DNA of 44,833 bases from Rhodobacter sp. (GTDB taxonomy: Bacteria; Pseudomonadota; Alphaproteobacteria; Rhodobacterales; Rhodobacteraceae), in NCBI GenBank assembly GCA_013821825.1, contig PNJK01000024.1:1-44833 (forward strand), given 5' to 3'. How positions within the stretch are numbered: position 1 is the stretch's first letter; each line of letters opens with the position of its first letter. This document shows positions 23,876 to 32,500 of the stretch, piece after piece. The position numbers were made by a program, and so were the translations under genes. The notes below the pieces were generated by a model. The model saw nothing but the letters and a program-made list of their open reading frames with translations, was not told where the DNA came from and searched no databases.

Positions 23876-24332
23876 GCCAGGTCCCTTTGCGGCCCGCGGC
23901 GGACATAAGCCGGGCAGAGACTGACGGAGGGTCGGCCTGATATTTGATCAGGTGCTTGTCGCCGGTGGTCGAGACAACCTGCACCGCGCCAAGGAAGGGG
24001 CGTGCGGCCTGCAACTGCGGAAGCGGCAGGATTCGGCCAGCGGGGCCAAGCAGGCGGCGGTCAGTCAGGCGCCAGACCTCGGCCATGGCTTCGGATTGGA
24101 CAAAAGCTGCGCGGGCGGCGATGGCCATCACGGCGCCGACGGGACCGACGACCGGGTAAGGATTGGCCAGCCAGAGAAGCACCAGCCCGGCCACGACGCC
24201 CAGGATCACCGCCATGACCAGATGCGCCCGCCAGTAGGTGGCGCGGTCGGGCCGGAATTCCTGTACCACCTTTTCGCCATCAATAAGGGAGGCTGGATGG
24301 CCCATCACGCTATCGGGTTCGATCCGGGCCAT
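23868..24332 (-). CDS. Membrane protein with PH-like domain
   Basis: 154 residues (ATG at 24332; an internal ATG at 24305 is possible). Residues about 14-33 (SLIDGEKVVQEFRPDRATYW) resemble the lead-in of bacterial PH proteins. Residues about 38-75 give two short helices (VMAVILGVVAGLVLLWLA and VVGPVGAVMAIAARAAFV). A soluble beta-rich part follows (EVWRLTDRRLLGPAGRILPL). It is a companion of the neighbouring PH-like gene, overlapping it by eight bases, and begins three bases after the stop of the 39-residue gene upstream. Confidence 0.72.
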   Translation of the reverse strand: MARIEPDSVMGHPASLIDGEKVVQEFRPDRATYWRAHLVMAVILGVVAGLVLLWLANPYPVVGPVGAVMAIAARAAFVQSEAMAEVWRLTDRRLLGPAGRILPLPQLQAARPFLGAVQVVSTTGDKHLIKYQADPPSVSARLMSAAGRKGTWHG

Positions 24333-24335
24333 GGC

Positions 24336-24455
24336 TCAGGCGATCCAGACGATGAGGGAGGTGAAGACGGCCAAGAACAGAAGCACCAGCGTGGCCACCA
24401 TCCCGCCCTGGCGCATCTCTTGTTTGGTGGGTTTCCGGTCGGGGTCAGGGGTCAC
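24336..24455 (-). CDS. 39-residue single-helix membrane protein in the pyrB operon
   Basis: A GTG start at 24455-24453 overlaps the pyrB stop by four bases (GTGA), and the stop TGA is three bases before the next ATG. The product has a polar, Lys/Asp/Pro-rich head ([18 protein letters not shown]) and then one hydrophobic helix ([20 protein letters not shown]). The exact overlaps on both sides, with no spare bases, argue strongly that it is translated. It is too short for routine gene callers. The function is unknown. It could be a membrane tether for pyrimidine enzymes or a partner of the PH-like proteins; that is speculation. Confidence 0.72.
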   Translation of the reverse strand: MTPDPDRKPTKQEMRQGGMVATLVLLFLAVFTSLIVWIA

Positions 24456-25414
24456 GCCATCATCCCCACGATCTTGCGCCCGCGTTCCGCCCGCAGGTTC
24501 CGGGCCAAAAGGTCCATGCAGGCCATCCGCACCGCAACGCCCATTTCCACCTGGTCCTGGATCACCGACCGGTTGATATCGTCGGCAAGCTCGCCGTCGA
24601 TCTCGACCCCGCGGTTCATCGGGCCGGGGTGCATCACGATTGCGTCCGGGGCGGCGTGGCCGAGTTTCTCGGCGTCGAGGCCATAGCGGTGGTAGTATTC
24701 GCGTTCGGACGGGATGAAACCGCCGTCCATCCGTTCCTTCTGAAGCCGCAGCATCATCACCACATCCGCGCCCCTCAGCCCCTCGCGCATGTCGTCGAAC
24801 AGCTCACAGCCGAAATCCTCGACGCCCGAGGGCATCAGAGTGGGCGGTGCGATCAGGCGAAGACGGTTTTCCATCTTGCCAAGCAGGATCAGGTTCGACC
24901 GGGCAACGCGGCTGTGCGCGATGTCGCCGCAGATCGCAATTGTCAGGCGCTGGATGCGGCCCTTGGCGCGGCGGATGGTCAGGGCATCAAGGAGAGCCTG
25001 CGTTGGATGTTCATGCCGCCCGTCGCCTGCGTTCAGCACGGCGCAATCCACCTTTTGCGCCAGAAGGTTGACCGCTCCGCTGGCCCCGTGCCGCACCACA
25101 AGCAGGTCTGGATGCATCGCGTTCAGCGACATGGCGGTATCGATCAGCGTCTCGCCCTTCTTCACGGAAGAAGTCGCGACCGACATGTTCATCACATCCG
25201 CGCCCAGCCGTTTCCCTGCCAGTTCAAAGCTGGACTGGGTGCGGGTTGAGTTCTCGAAGAACAGGTTGATCTGCGTCATCCCGGCCAGAGCGTCGGACTG
25301 TTTCACCGTGCGGCGGTTCAAGTCGACATAGCGGTCGGCCAGATCGAGGATTGTGGTGATCTCCAGGGGCGCGAGATGCTCGATCCCCAACAGGTGGCGG
25401 GCGCGGAAAGCCAT
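24452..25414 (-). CDS. pyrB: Aspartate carbamoyltransferase catalytic chain PyrB
   Basis: A 320-residue enzyme that joins carbamoyl phosphate and aspartate in pyrimidine synthesis. The carbamoyl-phosphate site [20 protein letters not shown] (STRT at 56-59), [23 protein letters not shown], the aspartate-side [15 protein letters not shown] and the C-terminal [13 protein letters not shown] are all present. No regulatory PyrI chain is encoded nearby. The family's class that partners with a PyrC' subunit fits the operon. It is the first gene of the unit pyrB, small membrane gene, two PH-like genes, pyrC homologue, plsY. Confidence 0.95.
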   Translation of the reverse strand: MAFRARHLLGIEHLAPLEITTILDLADRYVDLNRRTVKQSDALAGMTQINLFFENSTRTQSSFELAGKRLGADVMNMSVATSSVKKGETLIDTAMSLNAMHPDLLVVRHGASGAVNLLAQKVDCAVLNAGDGRHEHPTQALLDALTIRRAKGRIQRLTIAICGDIAHSRVARSNLILLGKMENRLRLIAPPTLMPSGVEDFGCELFDDMREGLRGADVVMMLRLQKERMDGGFIPSEREYYHRYGLDAEKLGHAAPDAIVMHPGPMNRGVEIDGELADDINRSVIQDQVEMGVAVRMACMDLLARNLRAERGRKIVGMMA

Positions 25415-25472
25415 GGGCGGATCCCCTTTGGGTTTCCCTCTCTATGGCAAAGCCGGGGGAAGGGGGCAAGCG

Positions 25473-25903
25473 TCAGGGCACGGTCATTGTCAGTTCGCCA
25501 TCATTGGACGCAGGTTCAGGATCGCTTCCCGGCAAAGGTCGAACGGGTCTGCCGCCCGCGCGCCAGTGGCTGAGGTTGCGGCAATCCCGCAAAGCACCGT
25601 GCGCCCGAAGCATCGCGCAGGCGTTGTCGCCACCGAAGAGGGTGACTCGGACCCGGTCTTCGCCTTCAGCCGGAACGCTGGTCTGGGTGTCGACATCGGG
25701 CCCGGACATGCCGGGCACGGGCTGGCCGTTGAACATCAGCTGTTACTTGCCAAACCCGTTGGCAGGGACGGTTTCGACCCGGGGTTTGCTGCCCCGCACA
25801 TCGGCTTCGTTCAGGTGGGCAGATCATTGGCATCCATTGAAGGCAGGACCGGCACAAAGGCGGCATGCGCGAGAAGGGAGAGGGCGGGAAGCGTGCGGCG
25901 CAT
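25473..25903 (-). pseudogene. Remnant of a small secreted-protein gene
   Basis: On the minus strand from the ATG at 25903 a clean signal peptide is readable (MRRTLPALSLLAHAAFVPVL) but stops after 30 codons. One frame over, HLNEADVRGSKPRVETVPAN continues to a TAA near 25743. The same frame then resumes with MFNGQPVPGMSGPDVDTQTS, then VPAEGEDRVRVTLFGGDNAC, ending at 25473. A third frame shows a plausible tail near 25490-25560 (ADPFDLCREAILNLRPMMAN). This looks like one gene broken by a frameshift and a stop. The plus strand is open across much of the region but shows no recognisable domain. The remaining bases between pyrB and the UDG gene hold nothing else I can support. Confidence 0.35.
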
Positions 25904-26019
25904 GGGGTCAGCGCTTTGCAGGGCAGGCAGGCCGGAGCGTGTTCAGCGGGCAGGGCAGGTTTCCCGACATGGGCCCGTTGGCTCTGGCCCCCCGCACTGC
26001 AAGGGCCTAGGTTTCGATC

Positions 26020-26817
26020 ATGGGAATCGCCGCCGACATATCCGCTGACTGGCGCGCAGCTCTTGCCGCCCTGGCCTGGCAGGTCGAGGCGGGGGCGGAT
26101 GAGGCGTGCGGGGACGTTCCCGTCAACCGTTATGAGCTGGCGGTCGAAGCCACCAAGGTCGCCGCCCCGGCCCGCGAGCAGGCGGTCCCGGATGCGGCAC
26201 ATGCCACGCCTGCCGGCGATCCGGTCGCAGTGGCGCGGGCAGCAGCGGCAGCGGCGACGACGCTCGACGATCTGCGCGAGGCGATGGCCGCGTTCGATCT
26301 GTGCGAACTGAAGCGGGGCGCGCGGAACACGGTGTTCTCCGACGGCAATCCTGCGGCGCGGGTGCTGGTGCTGGGCGAGGCTCCGGGCCGGGAAGAAGAC
26401 CTGGAGGGCCGCCCCTTCGTAGGCCGGGCCGGGCAGCTTCTGGATCAGATGTTTGCGGCGATCGGCTTGTCGCGCACCTCGCCCGATGCCGAGACCGCGC
26501 TTTACATCACCAATGTCATGCCATGGCGGCCACCAGGGAACCGCGACCCGGACGCCGCCGAAATCGCCATGATGCGGCCGTTTGTCGAACGCCACATTTC
26601 GCTGACCGACCCGGAGGTGATCGTGGTCATGGGCAATACGCCGCTGGAGGCGCTGACCGGCACCCGCGGCATCCTGCGGGCGCGGGGAACCTGGACCGAG
26701 GCGCTGGGCAAGCCGATGTTGCCGATGACGCATCCGGCATATCTCCTCCGCAACCCGGCGGCCAAGCGTGAGGCCTGGGCGGACCTTCTGTCACTGCAAG
26801 CAAGGTTGCGCGGATGA
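26020..26817 (+). CDS. Uracil-DNA glycosylase, family-4-like, lacking Fe-S ligands
   Basis: 265 residues with a variable N-terminal ~80. The core holds LGEAPGREEDLEGRPFVGRA (motif 1, about 118-137), YITNVMPWRPPGNRDP and the C-terminal THPAYLLRNP (motif 2). Against the canonical family 4 pattern (four Cys) only Cys95 remains. The first position of the CxxC is Phe92, the Cys in NVVKCRPP is Trp169, and the last Cys is Met185. The 4Fe-4S cluster is therefore probably absent. From memory, related Fe-S-less enzymes occur in alphaproteobacteria such as Bradyrhizobium. It should excise uracil from DNA. The stop overlaps the LysE start. Confidence 0.85.
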   Translation: MGIAADISADWRAALAALAWQVEAGADEACGDVPVNRYELAVEATKVAAPAREQAVPDAAHATPAGDPVAVARAAAAAATTLDDLREAMAAFDLCELKRGARNTVFSDGNPAARVLVLGEAPGREEDLEGRPFVGRAGQLLDQMFAAIGLSRTSPDAETALYITNVMPWRPPGNRDPDAAEIAMMRPFVERHISLTDPEVIVVMGNTPLEALTGTRGILRARGTWTEALGKPMLPMTHPAYLLRNPAAKREAWADLLSLQARLRG

Positions 26818-27446
26818 TGCTGCCTGTGGAGACCTTGACCCTCCTCGCCTTCATCCCTGCCGGGCTGGCGTTGAACCTCACCCCAGGGGCAGACATGATG
26901 TTCTGCCTTGGACAAGGACTGAAGGGTGGCAGGCGCGCGGCGATGGCGGCGAATTCCGGCATCGCGGCGGGCGGGATGGTGCATGTGACCCTTGCCGCTC
27001 TGGGACTTGGCGCGCTGGTCGCCGCCCAACCAGCGGCGTTCGAGGCGATCCGCTGGCTGGGGGTCGGGTATCTTCTTTGGCTGGCGGTGTCGGCCCTGCG
27101 GTCGCCTTTGCCCCTTGCTGGGACTGAGGTTGCACCCCGCCCGGCCCTGAGCGTTTTCGGACAGGCGCTGGCGGTGAACCTGTTGAACCCCAAGGTCATC
27201 CTGTTCATCCTGGCGTTCCTGCCGCAGTTCGTGGACCCCGCCCGCCCGATCCTGCCGCAGTTCCTGACGCTGGGGGTGGTCTTTTCCTTCGGAGGTTTGG
27301 TCGTGAACGGGGCCGTCGGCCTCTTCGCAGGGTCGATCGGCCAGCGCCTTGCCCGGTCTGCCGGGTTTGCCCGCTGGCTTGGTCGGATCAGTGCGGGCAT
27401 ATTCGGCGCGCTGGCTCTGCGGCTGGCGCTGTTGCAAAGGACCTGA
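26814..27446 (+). CDS. LysE/RhtB-family amino acid exporter
   Basis: A 210-residue inner-membrane exporter. The N-terminal signature FIPAGLALNLTPGADMMFCL and GQGLKGGRRAAMAANSGIAA are diagnostic, followed by LGVGYLLWLAVSALRS and LLNPKVILFILAFLPQFVDP. Five to six hydrophobic helices are visible. Members export lysine, homoserine, threonine or other amino acids; the substrate here is not determinable. It overlaps the UDG stop by four bases and is followed four bases later by moaB. Confidence 0.93.
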   Translation: MMLPVETLTLLAFIPAGLALNLTPGADMMFCLGQGLKGGRRAAMAANSGIAAGGMVHVTLAALGLGALVAAQPAAFEAIRWLGVGYLLWLAVSALRSPLPLAGTEVAPRPALSVFGQALAVNLLNPKVILFILAFLPQFVDPARPILPQFLTLGVVFSFGGLVVNGAVGLFAGSIGQRLARSAGFARWLGRISAGIFGALALRLALLQRT

Positions 27447-27450
27447 CCCC

Positions 27451-27993
27451 ATGTCGCGAATCGACGAGAGCCTGCCCTTCCACCCGGTCCGCATCGCGGT
27501 GCTGACCGTCAGCGACACGCGGACACCTGCCGATGACCGCTCGGGCGATACGCTGGTCGAACGGCTGACAGGGGCGGGGCATGTGCTGGCCGGGCGGGGG
27601 ATCGTGCAGGACGACCGCGCCACTATCGCGGCACGGTTGCGGGGCTGGATTGCCGATCCGGGGGTGGACGCCATCCTGACCACCGGAGGCACCGGCCTGA
27701 CCGGGCGCGACGTCACGGTCGAAGCGCACCGCGACGTTTACGAAAAGGAAATCGAGGCGTTCGGGACCGTCTTCACCATCGTCTCGATGCAGAAGATCGG
27801 CACCTCGGCGGTGCAAAGCCGCGCGACGGGCGGCGTGGCTGGGGGCACCTACCTTTTCGCGCTGCCCGGCAGCCCAGGCGCCTGCCGCGATGCATGGGAC
27901 GAAATACTCGCGTTTCAGTTCGACAGCCGGCACCGACCCTGCAACTTCGTCGAAATCATGCCCCGGCTGGAAGAACATCTGCGACGGAAATAA
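27451..27993 (+). CDS. moaB: Molybdenum cofactor biosynthesis protein MoaB
   Basis: A 180-residue MogA/MoaB-fold protein (adenylyltransferase family acting on molybdopterin). Signature segments are LTVSDTRTPADDRSGDTLVE, ILTTGGTGLTGRDVT, EAFGTVFTIVSMQKIGTSAV and GGTYLFALPGSPGACRDAWD. The ATG at 27451 follows the LysE stop directly. The short length without extra domains fits MoaB/MogA rather than MoeA. Confidence 0.92.
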   Translation: MSRIDESLPFHPVRIAVLTVSDTRTPADDRSGDTLVERLTGAGHVLAGRGIVQDDRATIAARLRGWIADPGVDAILTTGGTGLTGRDVTVEAHRDVYEKEIEAFGTVFTIVSMQKIGTSAVQSRATGGVAGGTYLFALPGSPGACRDAWDEILAFQFDSRHRPCNFVEIMPRLEEHLRRK

Positions 27994-28088
27994 CCGGATA
28001 TGCCGTAACATATGCGTGGTCCGCGCTTTGGGTGGCTGGAAGCTTCGGCTGGCCGCGCTAAACTTCTGCCAGCGAACAAGGGGTAGCC

Positions 28089-29561
28089 ATGCGGTTTGTT
28101 GCGCGAAGTCTGACAGGATTGCTGCTGCTGGCGGTGACGCTGGGCCTTCTGGGTCTGGCAGCAGTGACCGTGGGCAATGCCCTGCGCCAAAGCCTTGATG
28201 ACGGTGGCCCAGGGCGCCCGGCCGAGGAACGCGTGGTGGCCGCCAATGTCGTCACGCTGATCGCGCAGGATATCACGCCGCAGATGACCGCTTTCGGCAA
28301 GGTGGAATCGCGCCGGACGCTGGATGTCCGCACACGGGCCGCAGGTATGGTCGTCTGGGTGTCCGAGACCTTCCGCAACGGCCTTGCCGTGACCGAAGGC
28401 GACGTTCTGGTGCGGCTTGATCCGGCCCCCTCCCGCGAGGCGCTGGCGCTGGCCGATGCGGACCTGACCGAAGCCCGCGCGGATGCGACCGAGGCGGCGG
28501 CCGCGGTCATGTTGGCCGAGGATGACCTGACCGCAGCCGAAGCGCAGGCGGTGCTGCGGCGGCAGGCGCTGACCCGGCAGCAGGACCTTGCGACACGGGG
28601 CGCGGGATCTTCGCAGGCGGTGGAAACGGCAGAGCTGGCGGTTTCCGCGGCGGATCAGGCGGTACTGTCGCGGCGTCAGGCGCTCGCCTCGGCCCGGGCA
28701 CAAGTCGACCAGACGGCGGTCGCGGTGACACGGGCCGAGATCGCGCTGGGCGAGGCAGAGCGCGCCTTGGCCGAGACGGACTTGCGCGCCGGCATCTCGG
28801 GCCGGGTCGACGGCGTGACGCTGGTGCCCGGCGCGGTCGTCGGTGCGAATGAAGTGCTGGGGCGGATCGTCGACCCGGCAGCGCTGGACGTGGCTGTGCG
28901 GCTCTCGACGGCGCAGTTCGGTCTCTTGCTGGACGAAGATGGCGCGTTGCAGGGTGGCACTGTCAGCGTGATCCTTGACTGGATCGGCGCGGGGCCGCTG
29001 ACGGGCAAGCTGGACCGCATGGGCGCGGCAGTGGGTGAAGGCCAGACCGGGCGTCTGGTCTATGTCGCGTTGGAAGACGACCCGACGGTCGCGATCCTGG
29101 TGCAGCCGGGCGATTTCGTCACCGTCCGCATCGAAGAGGCACCGCTGTCGGACGCCGCGATGCTTCCGGCCAGCGCGGTCGGGCGTAACGGAACAGTGCT
29201 GGTGCTTGGTCCCGAGGACCGGCTGGAAGAGGTTCCGGTCGAAGTGAAGCGGCGGCAGGGTGACGCGGTGATCGTGGCGGTTGGTGGCCTCGCGGGGAGC
29301 GAGGTCGTGCGGGAACGCTCGGCCTTCCTGGGGGCGGGTATTCGCATCCGCCCGATCCGACCGGATGCGGCGGCAAGCCCGGGTGGGGCGTCGGAAGACA
29401 AGGTCATGCTGACCCCCGAACGCCGGGCGGCGCTGATCGCTTTGGTCGAAGCCAGCGCCAAGATGCCGGACGAGGTGAAATCCCGCCTCCTGCAGGAGCT
29501 TCAGGCCGAAACCGTCCCCGCCGAAATGATCCGGCGGCTTGAGCGGCGGATGGACGGCTGA
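28089..29561 (+). CDS. RND efflux periplasmic adaptor (HlyD/MFP family)
   Basis: A 490-residue membrane-fusion protein linking the inner-membrane pump to an outer-membrane channel. The N-terminal anchor (LTGLLLLAVTLGLLGLAAVT) is at residues 7-30. The barrel-sandwich halves (ESRRTLDVRTRAAGMVVWVS, DLRAGISGRVDGVTLVPGAV) flank a long alpha-helical hairpin rich in Ala/Glu/Gln. A C-terminal extension of about 50 residues (MLTPERRAALIALVEASAKM and on) forms a helical tail not typical of AcrA. It is followed two bases later by the permease gene. No outer-membrane factor gene is adjacent, so it probably shares a TolC-type channel. Confidence 0.9.
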   Translation: MRFVARSLTGLLLLAVTLGLLGLAAVTVGNALRQSLDDGGPGRPAEERVVAANVVTLIAQDITPQMTAFGKVESRRTLDVRTRAAGMVVWVSETFRNGLAVTEGDVLVRLDPAPSREALALADADLTEARADATEAAAAVMLAEDDLTAAEAQAVLRRQALTRQQDLATRGAGSSQAVETAELAVSAADQAVLSRRQALASARAQVDQTAVAVTRAEIALGEAERALAETDLRAGISGRVDGVTLVPGAVVGANEVLGRIVDPAALDVAVRLSTAQFGLLLDEDGALQGGTVSVILDWIGAGPLTGKLDRMGAAVGEGQTGRLVYVALEDDPTVAILVQPGDFVTVRIEEAPLSDAAMLPASAVGRNGTVLVLGPEDRLEEVPVEVKRRQGDAVIVAVGGLAGSEVVRERSAFLGAGIRIRPIRPDAAASPGGASEDKVMLTPERRAALIALVEASAKMPDEVKSRLLQELQAETVPAEMIRRLERRMDG

Positions 29562-29562
29562 G

Positions 29563-32500
29563 ATGGGCCTGATCCGCTACTTCGCCCGCCACCGGACCGT
29601 CGCAAACCTGCTTATGGTCATCATGGTGGTCGCGGGCCTGCTTGCGGCCACCAGGATGCGGGCGCAGTATTTCCCTGACGTGGTCCTCAACGAGGTCAGC
29701 GTCACGGTCACCTGGGACGGCGCCGGGGCCGAGGATGTGGACCGCGCCATCGTTCAGGTGCTGGAACCGGCCTTCCTGACCATCGAAGGGGTTGCGGCGG
29801 TCAGATCTCGGGCCAGCGAGGGTCGTGCCAGCATCGATCTGGAGTTCGAGCCGAACCTTGACCTCGCCACCGCCGAGGAAGAGGTGCAGGCGACGGTCGA
29901 TGCGATCAACACCTTGCCAGGGGGGATCGAGGACCCGGTTGTCACCTCGGCCGCGTGGCGGGACCGGGTGACGGATGTGCTGATCAGCGGGCCGGTCGGC
30001 GTGGACCAGCTGGCCCGCTTTGCCGACGAATTCACCGGCCGCCTGTTTGCCGCCGGGATCACCCGGGCCACGATCAGTGGCCTTGCCGCATCGGAAACGG
30101 TGGTCGAAGTTCCCTCCACCGCGCTGATGCAGCATGATATCACCATGGCCGAAGTGGCCGAAGCGATAGGCGCCGCCGTGGCTGATGCCCCGGCGGGCGA
30201 GCTTGGCGATGGCGCGCGGCTGCGCACTGGCACCGAAAAGCGCAGCGTGGCGGAGATTTCGTCCATCATCCTGCGGTCGCTGCCGGATGGCAGCACGCTG
30301 ACAGTAGGCGACATCGCCACGATCCGGGCCAACAGCGTCAATTCCATCCGCGCGGCCTTTGTGGGCGAGAACCCGGCGATGACCATCCGCGTCGATCGCG
30401 CCGATGACGGCGATGCGATCCGGATGCAGGCCACCGTGGCCGAAGTCGCCGCCGAGATGCAACTGGGCCTGCCGCCCGGCGTGACGGTCGAACTGGTCCG
30501 CACCCGGGCCGAACAGATCAGCGACCGGCTGGTGCTTTTGATCGACAACGGGCTGACCGGGCTGGCCCTTGTTCTGGGTCTTCTGTTCCTGTTCCTGAAC
30601 GCCCGCATCGCCTTCTGGGTGGCGGCGGGAATTCCGGTCGCCATGATCACCTCGCTTGCGGGGATGTGGGCACTGGGGCTGACGCTGAACATGATCTCGC
30701 TTTTTGCGCTGATCATCATGCTGGGGATCGTGGTCGACGACGCCATCATTGTCGGGGAACACGCCGATTTCCGGGTGCGCAAGCTGGGAGAGCCACCCGA
30801 GGTCGCTGCCGAAAACGCGGCTCGCCGGATGGCGGCGCCGGTCTTCGCCTCGTCCGTCACAACGATCATCGCCTTTCTGGGGCTGCTGGCCGTGGGGGGC
30901 CGGTTCGGCGAACTGATCCTTTCGATTCCCATCACGGTGATGATGGTGCTGCTCGCCTCGCTGGTGGAGTGCTTCCTTATCCTGCCAAATCATCTGAAGC
31001 ATTCGCTGACGGTATCGGGCGAGGATCGATGGTACGACTGGCCGTCTCGTCAGGTGAACCGGGGCATGGCGTGGCTGGACGGCTGGGTGATCCGCCCCGT
31101 GATCCGGCTCGTGATTGTCGCGCGCTATCCGGTACTTGCCGCCTCGTTGCTGGCGCTGGCCATGCAAGCGGCATTGTTTCTGCGCGGCGATGTGCAGTTC
31201 CGCTTTTTCAACCCACCGGAACAGGCATCGGTCAGCGGCAGCTTTTCCATGCTGCCCGGTGCCACCCGCGACGACACGCTGGAAATGCTGCGCGAGTTGC
31301 AGCGGGCCACTGACACCGTGACCGCCCGGTTCGAGGCCGAATACGGCCAGAACCCTGCCACCTTCGTGCTGGCGGAAATCGGCGGCGGAACCGGGCGCAG
31401 CCTGTCGGGGGCCGACACCAAGGGGCCGGACCTTCTGGGCTCGATCTCGATGGAACTGATCAGCCCGGACGCGCGGCCCTATCCGAGCTCGGCCTTCATT
31501 TCGGCGCTGCAAGACGAAGTCGTGCCCCATCCGCTGCTGGAGGAACTCAGCTTCCGCAACGCCCATTTCGGGCCGGGTGGCGCGTCACTGTCCGTGGATT
31601 TTTACGGCGGCGAGGCAACAACGCTGAAGGCCGCAGCCGAGGCGCTGAAGGCGGCCTTGGCGATCTATCCCGAGGTGTCAGGGCTGGAAGATACCCTGGC
31701 CTATGACAAGGAAGAACTGGTCCTGACCCTGACCGCGCGGGGCGAAAGCCTTGGCTTTGACACTGCGAGCCTGGCCCGTGCTCTGCGCGAACGGCTGGGC
31801 GGGATCGAGGCGGCAACCTATCCTGACGGACCGCGCCAGGCCTCGATCCGGGTGGAACTGCCGGAAAGCGAACTGACGGCTGATTTTTTGGCCCGCAGCC
31901 TGATCCGCGCCTCGGCGGGCGTCTATGTGCCACTGTCGGACATCGTGGCGGTAGAAAGCCGGTCGGGCTTTTCGACCGTCCGCCGCGAGAATGGCCTGCG
32001 CATCGTCAGCGTGACGGGAGAGTTGGCCGAGGATGATCCCGCCCGCGCGACCGAAGTGCAGCGCCTCCTTGAAGAGGAGATCGTTCCCCGGATCGCAGAG
32101 GACTTCGGTCTGGGCTGGCAGCTGTCCGGTCAGGCCGCGGACGAACGCGAGTTTCTGGGGGGGGCTGCAGTGGCGCTGGTCCTGTGCCTCTTGGGTATCT
32201 ATCTGGCGCTGGCCTGGATCTTCGCCCATTGGACCCGGCCCCTGGTGGTCATGGCGGTGATCCCCTTCGGGCTGGTCGGCGCAGTCTTCGGGCACTGGGT
32301 CTGGGGGCTGCCGCTGTCGATGTTCTCGATTGTCGGGCTGATCGGCATGGCGGGGATCATCATCAACGACGCCATCGTGCTGGTCAGCACCATCGACCAG
32401 TATTCCGAACGCCGGGGTCTGCGGCTGGCCATCATCGACGGCGTCGCCGACCGGTTCCGTCCGGTATTGCTGACCACGCTGACAACAGTGCTTGGTCTGG

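Noticed and set aside
25353-26048. Plus-strand frames upstream of the UDG gene
   Set aside because: No domain or ribosome site and low-complexity composition; the minus strand has a more convincing signal-peptide remnant.
29404-31566. A 720-codon minus-strand frame opposite the RND permease
   Set aside because: His/Arg/Gly-rich shadow; the plus strand encodes a complete RND protein with all motifs.
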